From contig NZ_CAMPJD010000017.1 in assembly GCF_946886695.1 (NCBI RefSeq), positions 1-64,000 of the forward strand: a stretch of 64,000 nt of DNA. The letters run 5' to 3'. Positions 57,735 to 64,000 of this stretch are shown piece after piece (position 1 is the stretch's first letter; each line of letters opens with the position of its first letter). Below the pieces are notes generated by a model, which had not been told where the DNA came from, made no database searches, and was given only the letters and a program-made list of their open reading frames with translations. The DNA is from an uncultured Pseudoxanthomonas sp. GTDB lineage: Bacteria; Pseudomonadota; Gammaproteobacteria; Xanthomonadales; Xanthomonadaceae. The translations under genes were made by a program, and so were the position numbers.

Positions 57735-59641
57735 GCATGGCAAGCATCCTCGACAACCTGCTCCTGCGGGCGTGCCTGTCGCTGTTCGCGCTACTGCCCT
57801 TCGCGGCCTTCGCAGGCGATACCGCACCCGCCACGAGCACCGTGGAGGTGGCCGGCGAACGCTTGCTGGTGCTCAGCTACCACGACATCCGCGACGATGT
57901 CGCCCGAAAAGGTGACCCGGATGGCTACGCAGTCAGCACGCAGAACTTTGCCGCCCACCTGGACTGGCTTTCGGGCCACGACTATCACCCGGTCAGCCTG
58001 GGAGAGGTGCTGGCGGCCTCGCGTGGCGAGCGCGCATTGCCCGACAAGGCCGTGCTGCTGACCTTCGACGATGGACTGCGCAGCGTGTATACGCATGCGT
58101 TCCCGCTGCTGCGTGCCTACGGTTACCCGGCCCTGGTCGCGGTGGTGACGGACTGGGTGGACCTGCCGGCTAACCGGCAGGTGGACTACGGCCCCCGCAT
58201 GTTCACGCACGATGATTTCCTCACCTGGGCACAACTACGTGAAATGCAGGCGACCGGACTGATCGAAGTCGCATCGCACAGCCATGATCTGCACCACGGC
58301 CTGCAGTCGAACCCCCAGGGCAACTCGACCCCGGCGGCGATCACACGCCGCTACGACGCGACGGCCCGCCGTTACGAGAGCGAAGGCGAATACCGCGCGC
58401 GCATCCGTGCCGACCTGGAGGCGAGTGCCGACACGCTGCAGCGCGAACTGGGCGTGCGTCCGCGCGCCATCGTCTGGCCATATGCGGCGTACAACAGCGT
58501 CAGCAACGACATCGCCGAAACGCTGGGCATGCCGGTGTCCTTCGATCTTGAAGGCCGCGAACAGAAGGTCGGCAGCGATCTGCATGGGCTGGCGCGCCTG
58601 CTGCTGAGCGATAACCCGAGCATCGGCGACCTCGCCTACGAATTGCGCCATGACGAGGACGTTGCCGGCGTCCGCGCCATGCAGGTCGACCTGGATTACG
58701 TCTACGACGCCGATCCCGCGCAGCTGGATCGCAACCTCGATGCGCTTCTGGAGCGGGTCAAGCGCATCGGCCCGACCCATGTGTTCCTGCAGGCTTTCGC
58801 CGATCCCGACGGCAACGGTTCCGCCGATGCACTGTACTTCCCCAACCGCCACCTGCCAGTCCGCGCGGACCTGTTCAACCGCGTGGCCTGGCAACTGCGC
58901 ACGCGGACGGGGGTGAAGGTGCTGGCGTGGCTGCCGGTACTCGGCTTCGAGCCGCAGGACGCAACACAGCGCCGGGCGCTGGCACTGCCGGAGCGCAAGG
59001 GCGACATCTTCCGGCTGGACCCCTCCAATCCCCGCGCCCGCGCACTGATCAGCGACATCTACGAAGACCTGGCCATCGCCAGCTACTTCGAGGGGCTGCT
59101 GTTCCATGACGATGCCTACCTGCGCGACGACGAGCTCCCGCGGCTCGGTGGTTCCGACACGCGCGCGCAGTTGCTGGTCGACTTCACCCATGAGTTGAAG
59201 CGCTCCGCCGAGCGCTGGCGGCCGAAGCTGCTGACGGTCCGCAACCTTTACGCACGCACCGTGCTGGAACCCGAGAGCCAGCAATGGTTCGGCCAGCGCC
59301 TGGACACCTTCCTCACGGCCTACGACTACACCGCGCTGATGGCGATGCCGTGGATGGAAGGCGAACATCGGCGGCCGGAGGCATGGATGCGCGAGCTGGC
59401 CGACGCGGTGCGCGCGCACGACCCGGCGTTCAGAAAAACGCTGTTCGAACTGCAGACGCGCGACTGGCGCGCCGGCACGCCGATCCCCGGCGACACGTTG
59501 CAGGCCCTGGTGCGGCAATTGCAAGCCGACGGCGTACGGCACCTGGGCTGGTACCCGGACGACTTCATCGGCAACCAGCCGCGCCTCCCGGATGTGCGCG
59601 GCACCCTGTCCTCGCGCAGCTTTCCTTACGAGGAACGGTGA
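57731..59641 (+). CDS. pgaB: Poly-N-acetylglucosamine N-deacetylase PgaB
   Basis: Periplasmic two-domain enzyme, 636 residues. Signal peptide LLLRACLSLFALLPFAAFAG without a lipobox Cys, unlike the E. coli lipoprotein. N-terminal CE4 deacetylase: LSYHDIRDD, LTFDDGLRS, metal His pair in VASHSHDLHH, VWPYAAYN. C-terminal glycoside-hydrolase (GH153-like) domain from about residue 310 with HVFLQAFADPDGNGSADALY and FHDDAYLRDDE. GGTGGGGAGA precedes ATG 57731; an in-frame ATG follows at 57737. Confidence 0.94.
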   Translation: MSMASILDNLLLRACLSLFALLPFAAFAGDTAPATSTVEVAGERLLVLSYHDIRDDVARKGDPDGYAVSTQNFAAHLDWLSGHDYHPVSLGEVLAASRGERALPDKAVLLTFDDGLRSVYTHAFPLLRAYGYPALVAVVTDWVDLPANRQVDYGPRMFTHDDFLTWAQLREMQATGLIEVASHSHDLHHGLQSNPQGNSTPAAITRRYDATARRYESEGEYRARIRADLEASADTLQRELGVRPRAIVWPYAAYNSVSNDIAETLGMPVSFDLEGREQKVGSDLHGLARLLLSDNPSIGDLAYELRHDEDVAGVRAMQVDLDYVYDADPAQLDRNLDALLERVKRIGPTHVFLQAFADPDGNGSADALYFPNRHLPVRADLFNRVAWQLRTRTGVKVLAWLPVLGFEPQDATQRRALALPERKGDIFRLDPSNPRARALISDIYEDLAIASYFEGLLFHDDAYLRDDELPRLGGSDTRAQLLVDFTHELKRSAERWRPKLLTVRNLYARTVLEPESQQWFGQRLDTFLTAYDYTALMAMPWMEGEHRRPEAWMRELADAVRAHDPAFRKTLFELQTRDWRAGTPIPGDTLQALVRQLQADGVRHLGWYPDDFIGNQPRLPDVRGTLSSRSFPYEER

Positions 59642-60888
59642 TGGCCCCGCTACTAGACGCACTGTTCCAGTTCGCGTTCCTGTACCCCATCGTGATGTCC
59701 TTCTTCTGGATGTCCGGCGGGCTGTACTACTACTTCCGCCGCGAACGGCATGCGCGTCCGCGCAACGACCCGCCGCCGATGACCGTGATGCCGTTCGCCA
59801 CCCTGCTGATCCCCTGCCACAACGAGGGCGACAACGTCGACGACACCATCGGCGCAGCGCTCGCGCAGCAGTACCCCGACTTCGAGGTCATCGCCATCAA
59901 CGACGGCAGCCGCGATGACACGGGCGAGCGCTTGAACGCGCTGGCCGCCGTGCACCCGCGTCTCCGGGTGATCCATCTGGACCGCAACCTCGGCAAGGCG
60001 AACGCGCTGCGCATGGGCGCTCTGGCGGCACGCAGTGAATACCTGGTCTGCATTGACGGCGACGCGCTGCTGGACGAGTACGCCACCCATTGGATCATCT
60101 GGCACCTGACGTCCGGACCGCGCGTCGGCGCGGTGACCGGCAATCCACGCATCCGCAACCGGTCCACCCTGCTGGGGCGCCTGCAGGTGGGTGAGTTCTC
60201 TTCGATCATCGGCATGATCAAGCGTGCGCAACGGGTGTACGGGCGCATCTTCACCGTGTCGGGCGTGATCAGCGGCTTCCGTCGCACCGCCCTGCACCGT
60301 ATCGGCTATTGGGCCGACGACATGGTGACGGAGGACATCGACATCAGCTGGCGCCTCCAACTCGATCACTGGGACATCCGTTACGAGCCCAACGCACTGT
60401 GTTTCATCCTGATGCCGGAAACGCTGAAGGGTCTCTGGCGCCAGCGCCTGCGGTGGGCACAGGGCGGCGTTGAAGTACTGCTCCGCCACAGCGTGGGCAT
60501 GTTCAGCTGGCGCAAGCGGCGCATGTGGGCCGTGCTGCTCGAGTACCTGCTGAGCGTGGGCTGGGCGTACACCATGCTGCTCATCATGCTGTTATGGGCG
60601 TTGGGAAAATTCGTCGCACTGCCGCCTTCGCTGTACGTACACACCCTGCTGCCTTCGTGGCATGGAGTGATCCTGGCGCTGATCTGCATGTTGCAGTTCG
60701 CCAGCAGCATCGTCATTGACCGACGCTACGAGACCGCGGTGGGACGCAACTACTTCTGGATGATCTGGTACCCGATGGCGTACTGGATGCTGAGTCTGTT
60801 CACCACCGTGGTGGCTGTGCCCAAAACGCTGATGCGTCGTCGGCGTGGTCGCGCCACGTGGGTGAGCCCTGACAGGGGAATACGATGA
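59641..60888 (+). CDS. pgaC: Poly-beta-1,6-N-acetylglucosamine synthase PgaC
   Basis: Inner-membrane family 2 glycosyltransferase polymerising UDP-GlcNAc, 415 residues. N-terminal TM, then catalytic residues IPCHNEGDN, INDGSRDD, DGDALLDEY, TEDIDISWR and QRLRWAQGG (the processive D,D,D,QxxRW set), and C-terminal TM helices. ATG 59641 shares one base with the pgaB stop (TGATG). Activity is expected to depend on c-di-GMP with PgaD, and two c-di-GMP enzymes are encoded in this window. Confidence 0.95.
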   Translation: MAPLLDALFQFAFLYPIVMSFFWMSGGLYYYFRRERHARPRNDPPPMTVMPFATLLIPCHNEGDNVDDTIGAALAQQYPDFEVIAINDGSRDDTGERLNALAAVHPRLRVIHLDRNLGKANALRMGALAARSEYLVCIDGDALLDEYATHWIIWHLTSGPRVGAVTGNPRIRNRSTLLGRLQVGEFSSIIGMIKRAQRVYGRIFTVSGVISGFRRTALHRIGYWADDMVTEDIDISWRLQLDHWDIRYEPNALCFILMPETLKGLWRQRLRWAQGGVEVLLRHSVGMFSWRKRRMWAVLLEYLLSVGWAYTMLLIMLLWALGKFVALPPSLYVHTLLPSWHGVILALICMLQFASSIVIDRRYETAVGRNYFWMIWYPMAYWMLSLFTTVVAVPKTLMRRRRGRATWVSPDRGIR

Positions 60889-61340
60889 AGTTCGATTCAC
60901 GTCTGATCCGCAAACCGATGAAGCAGCCAAGGCTGCAACGCGCAGCCTGGGGCTTCGTCACGCTGGGGTTCTGGATGGTTTACGTTTACCTGTGGACGCC
61001 GCTGGCGACGCTGCTGCTTTGGCTGCTCGGTTTCCGCACGGCATTCTTCGAGCTTTACGTGCGCGAGCACGCCATCGAGCCATTCCTGCTCTTCTCCCTG
61101 CCGCTACTGGCGGTGGCTTGTGCGCTGATGCTGATCGCGTGGGCCGAGTACAACCGGCTGCGCTTCAGCCGGGTGGACCGCCGCAGCCAGCCGCGCAGCG
61201 CTACCCTGCCGGACGTGGCACAGGCTCTCGGCGCGCCGCAGGCCGTCGCGCGGGCGCTGGTGCAAGGCAAGATCACCGTACTGCACATGGGCGAGGATGC
61301 CTGTCCGCACGGCTTCACTGCGATCGCCGATCCAGGCTGA
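60885..61340 (+). CDS. pgaD: PNAG biosynthesis protein PgaD
   Basis: Small inner-membrane partner of PgaC, 151 residues. Two transmembrane segments (about 23-45 and 66-86: FVTLGFWMVYVYLWTPLATL; FLLFSLPLLAVACALMLIAW), then a cytoplasmic tail with RLRFSRVDRRSQPR and a C-terminal ITVLHMGEDACPHGF. PgaC-PgaD together bind c-di-GMP in E. coli. ATG overlaps the pgaC stop (ATGA). Confidence 0.9.
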   Translation: MKFDSRLIRKPMKQPRLQRAAWGFVTLGFWMVYVYLWTPLATLLLWLLGFRTAFFELYVREHAIEPFLLFSLPLLAVACALMLIAWAEYNRLRFSRVDRRSQPRSATLPDVAQALGAPQAVARALVQGKITVLHMGEDACPHGFTAIADPG

Positions 61341-61349
61341 TCGACACCA

Positions 61350-62612
61350 TCAGAGCAGGTCCGGGTGCCGTACCTGCCCCTCGCCGCGCACCACGAACCG
61401 CTCGATGGTGAGCGCTTCCAGACCCATGGGCCCGTAGGAATGCAAGCGGGTGGTCGAAATGCCGATCTCCGCACCCAGCCCGAGTTCGCCGCCATCGGAG
61501 AAGCGCGAGGAGGCGTTGACCATCACCACGGCGGACCGCAATGCATTGAGGAACCGCTCCGCGTGTGCGGGATCGCGGGTCACGATGACTTCGGTGTGAT
61601 CGGAGGTATGGCGGCGGATGTGGGCAATGGCGGCCTCCAGGTCGTCGACCACACCGACCGCGATCACCAGGTCGAGGAACTCGGCGGCGAAGTCCTCCTC
61701 GGTCGCGGCAACGGCATCCGGCACGAAGGCCCTGCCCGCCTCGTCCACGCGCACCTCGACGCCGCGCGCGCACAGCGCGGCGACCGCACGCGGCAGGAAG
61801 CCAGGCGCAATGTCCCGATGGACCAGCAGCGTCTCCAGCGAATTGCAAGCCGATGGACGCGACACCTTGCCGTCGAGCAGCAGGTCCAGCGCCAGGTCCT
61901 CGTCGGCGCCGGCATCCACGTACTGGTGGCAGACGCCCTTGTAGTGCTTGATCACCGGCACGCGCGCGTGTTCGGCGACGAAACGGATGAGTCCCTCGCC
62001 CCCGCGCGGGATCACCAGGTCGACGATGTCGTTCAACTGGATCAGTTCGAGAATGGTGTCGCGGCGCAGGTCTTCGACGAGGGTCAGCACGGCCTCGGGC
62101 AATCCGGCCTCGCGCAGTGCCCGCTTCAGCGACGCCGCGATGGCGGTGTTGGAATGGATCGCTTCCGAGCCACCGCGCAGGATCACCGCGTTGCCCGCCT
62201 TCAGGCATAGCGCCGCTGCGTCGGCGGTGACGTTCGGGCGCGCCTCGTAGATCATCGCGATCACGCCCAGCGGCACGCGCACGCGTTCGACATGGATCCC
62301 GTTGGGCCGGTCGTAGGCGCGGGTGACCTGGCCGACAGGGTCCGGAAGCTCCGCGACTTCGCGCACGGCAGCGGCGATGCCCTGCAGGCGTGCCGCATCC
62401 AGACGCAGGCGGTCCAGCATGGCGCTGCCGATGCCTTTCGCCGCTGCCGCTTCGATATCGCGTGCGTTGGCGGCCAGGATCGGCACTTCGTCGGCCAACA
62501 GCGCATCGGCCATCGCGCGCAGCAAGGCCGTCTTCGCCTGCGTGGACAACGTGGCGATGGACGTCGCCGCATCACGGCACTGCAGGGCTTGCTGGGTGAT
62601 GGCGCCGGTCAT
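61350..62612 (-). CDS. proA: Gamma-glutamyl phosphate reductase
   Basis: NADPH-dependent reduction of glutamyl-5-phosphate to the semialdehyde in proline synthesis, 420 residues. Seen: [47 protein letters not shown], the catalytic Cys in [15 protein letters not shown] and [23 protein letters not shown] 62612 fits the E. coli length and has GGGA upstream; GTG 62636 overlaps the proB stop (GTGA) and would couple translation, so it is a real alternative. Confidence 0.95.
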   Translation of the reverse strand: MTGAITQQALQCRDAATSIATLSTQAKTALLRAMADALLADEVPILAANARDIEAAAAKGIGSAMLDRLRLDAARLQGIAAAVREVAELPDPVGQVTRAYDRPNGIHVERVRVPLGVIAMIYEARPNVTADAAALCLKAGNAVILRGGSEAIHSNTAIAASLKRALREAGLPEAVLTLVEDLRRDTILELIQLNDIVDLVIPRGGEGLIRFVAEHARVPVIKHYKGVCHQYVDAGADEDLALDLLLDGKVSRPSACNSLETLLVHRDIAPGFLPRAVAALCARGVEVRVDEAGRAFVPDAVAATEEDFAAEFLDLVIAVGVVDDLEAAIAHIRRHTSDHTEVIVTRDPAHAERFLNALRSAVVMVNASSRFSDGGELGLGAEIGISTTRLHSYGPMGLEALTIERFVVRGEGQVRHPDLL

Positions 62613-62632
62613 GCGGATTCCCGTGTTCGAGT

Positions 62633-63781
62633 TCACACCAGGACGAGGTCGTCGCGATGCACGACGTTCTCGCCGTAGGTGTAGCCGAGGATGCCTTCGA
62701 TATCGCGCGAATGGCGCCGCGCGATGCGGCGGATGTCGACCGCCGAGTACTGGCTGACGCCGCGCGCGATGCGATGGTCGCCCGTCTCGTCGCGCAGCAC
62801 CAGCTCGACCATGTCGCCTCGGCGGAAGTCGCCCTCCGCCGTGGTCACGCCACCCGGCAACAGCGACGCCCCCTTCTGTCCCATCGCGTTCGCCGCACCG
62901 GTATCGACCACGATGGCGCCGGCTTCCACCGGCACGTTGCGCAGCCAGTACTTGCGCGCCGCGAGGCGGTTCTGCGCCGGGTGGAAGCGCGTGCCGAGCA
63001 ATGCGCCGCGCGCGAGCGCGGACACGGTCAAGGCCTGCGTGCCATTGAACAGGAACGTCTCGATGCCGGCCGCCGCCGCCTTGGCCGCCGCCTCCAGCTT
63101 GGTATGCATGCCGCCGGTACCGACGCCGCTGCCGGTGCCACCCGCCATGGCGAAGAACGCCGGCGTCAGCGCCTCGACGTCCATGATCGGACGCGCATCC
63201 GCGTGGGTGCGCGGGTTGGCGGTATAGAAGCCATCGATGTCGGTCGCGATGAACAATGCGTCGGCGTCGATCAGCGCCGCGACAACCGCAGCGAGATTAT
63301 CGTTGTCGCCGAGCTTCAGTTCGTCGACGGAGACGGTGTCGTTCTCGTTGACCACCGGCAACGCGCCCAACGCCAGCAACTCTTGCAGCGTCGCGCGCGC
63401 GTTGAGGTAGCGACGGCGGTTGCGCAGGTCGTCGTGGGTCAGAAGCACCTGCGCCACGGGACGGTCGAAGAAACGCTGCCACAGCGCGATCAGCTGCGCC
63501 TGCCCCAGCGCCGCCAGTGCCTGACGCTCGGCCATGGCTACGCCCGCCTGCGGCTTGCGGTGCAGCAGGCCGCGTCCGGCCGCGACCGCGCCGGAGGAAA
63601 CGATCACCACTTCGCGCCCGGCAGCGATGCTGGACGACACGAACTGCGCCAGGTTCAGCGCATGGCGAGGACTGAGCCCCTCGCCTTCCGCCGCCAGCAG
63701 GCTGCTGCCCACCTTGAGCACGGCGCGACGCCAGGCCGGCAACGGTTGTTCGGTGAACAGCGGCGGCGTGGCGAGGGTCAT
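62633..63781 (-). CDS. proB: Glutamate 5-kinase
   Basis: First step of proline synthesis, 382 residues. Amino acid kinase domain ([66 protein letters not shown]) and a C-terminal PUA domain (about 290-375; [29 protein letters not shown]). Upstream of proA in a two-gene operon, 9 nt after the end of the YciI-like gene. Confidence 0.95.
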   Translation of the reverse strand: MTLATPPLFTEQPLPAWRRAVLKVGSSLLAAEGEGLSPRHALNLAQFVSSSIAAGREVVIVSSGAVAAGRGLLHRKPQAGVAMAERQALAALGQAQLIALWQRFFDRPVAQVLLTHDDLRNRRRYLNARATLQELLALGALPVVNENDTVSVDELKLGDNDNLAAVVAALIDADALFIATDIDGFYTANPRTHADARPIMDVEALTPAFFAMAGGTGSGVGTGGMHTKLEAAAKAAAAGIETFLFNGTQALTVSALARGALLGTRFHPAQNRLAARKYWLRNVPVEAGAIVVDTGAANAMGQKGASLLPGGVTTAEGDFRRGDMVELVLRDETGDHRIARGVSQYSAVDIRRIARRHSRDIEGILGYTYGENVVHRDDLVLV

Positions 63782-63790
63782 GGTGTCAGC

Positions 63791-64000
63791 TCAGCGGGTG
63801 TTCCATTCGTACACGGTGAGATCGGAGGTGCCGGTCAGCGCCAGGGGATCGCGCGCGGCTATCGCCTTCGCTTCATCCAGAGAGGCGACGTTCACGAGCA
63901 CGTAGGCGCCGCCTGTCCTGTCGCTGAAGCCACCGGTCAACTCCAGTTGCCCGGCGGCGCGCAGTTCGTCGAGGAACGCGAGATGCGGCGCGATGACGGC
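63791..64000 (-). CDS. YciI-like protein, N-terminus outside window
   Basis: The last 69 residues of a small YciI-family (ferredoxin-like alpha/beta) protein are visible on the minus strand, ending TSDLTVYEWNTR. HLAFLDELRAAGQLELTGGF, GGAYVLVNVASLDEAKAI and ARDPLALTG are the family pattern. The start is beyond the right edge. It is on the same strand as and 9 bp upstream of proB, so likely co-transcribed. Function uncertain. Confidence 0.82.
   Translation of the reverse strand, partial: AVIAPHLAFLDELRAAGQLELTGGFSDRTGGAYVLVNVASLDEAKAIAARDPLALTGTSDLTVYEWNTR

Overview
The window reads as a contiguous, GC-rich chromosomal segment of a gammaproteobacterium of the Xanthomonadaceae (order Lysobacterales), most likely Pseudoxanthomonas or a close relative. 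The inference rests on gene content and order: a complete his operon with fused HisIE and bifunctional HisB headed by a TrpR-like regulator, a HiPIP, a feoA-feoB unit followed by a DUF6587-like gene, mtnB-mtnD-mtnC, pgaABCD, and many GTAG-headed REP palindromes. No phage, insertion sequence, CRISPR array or classical island is visible. Genes are densely packed, often with 1-11 nt stop/start overlaps.

Layout. 1-26.5 kb: branched-chain amino acid and acyl-CoA catabolism. It starts with a fused cobalamin mutase/GTPase (icmF-like, cut by the left edge), an alpha/beta hydrolase with a TetR regulator, leucine dehydrogenase, isovaleryl-CoA dehydrogenase (liuA) and a thiolase. Then come liuB, liuC, liuD, liuE and an HSD17B10-like SDR. 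Together they take leucine to isovaleryl-CoA, methylcrotonyl-CoA, methylglutaconyl-CoA, HMG-CoA and acetoacetate plus acetyl-CoA. The pathway is interrupted by other modules: two Ala/Asp-rich lipoproteins; a bactofilin, zinc-ribbon, HscC, J-protein operon; feoA-feoB with a Fur box; and a DUF559 nuclease gene enclosed by a perfect 40-bp inverted repeat. A PAS-GGDEF-EAL protein is translationally coupled to liuE.

26.5-42 kb: EfpL (YeiP), a DUF2388/DUF4105 pair, a D-2-hydroxyglutarate dehydrogenase-like oxidoreductase divergent from serA, a NUDIX hydrolase, two paralogous APC permeases, a HiPIP, methionine salvage genes mtnB, mtnD and mtnC with an EamA exporter, and a YdeI/metallophosphoesterase pair.

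42-55 kb: the histidine operon on the minus strand (regulator, hisG, D, C, B, H, A, F, IE), preceded by a perfect 10-6-10 palindrome that is the likely operator. A membrane diguanylate cyclase is divergent from it. After a REP pair come an unusually long HAL/PAL-type ammonia-lyase and hisS, then tRNA-Pro(CGG).

55.3-64 kb: about 400 bp of relatively AT-rich non-coding leader, the pgaABCD operon for poly-N-acetylglucosamine, proA/proB for proline synthesis, and a YciI-like gene cut by the right edge.

The most unusual signals are repeat/gene interactions: a REP pair read in frame inside the mutase gene, three genes whose stop codons are built from repeat ends, and the DUF559 gene framed by a long inverted repeat whose right copy encodes its own C-terminus. 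Codon-level reading was done by eye; no database search was run.
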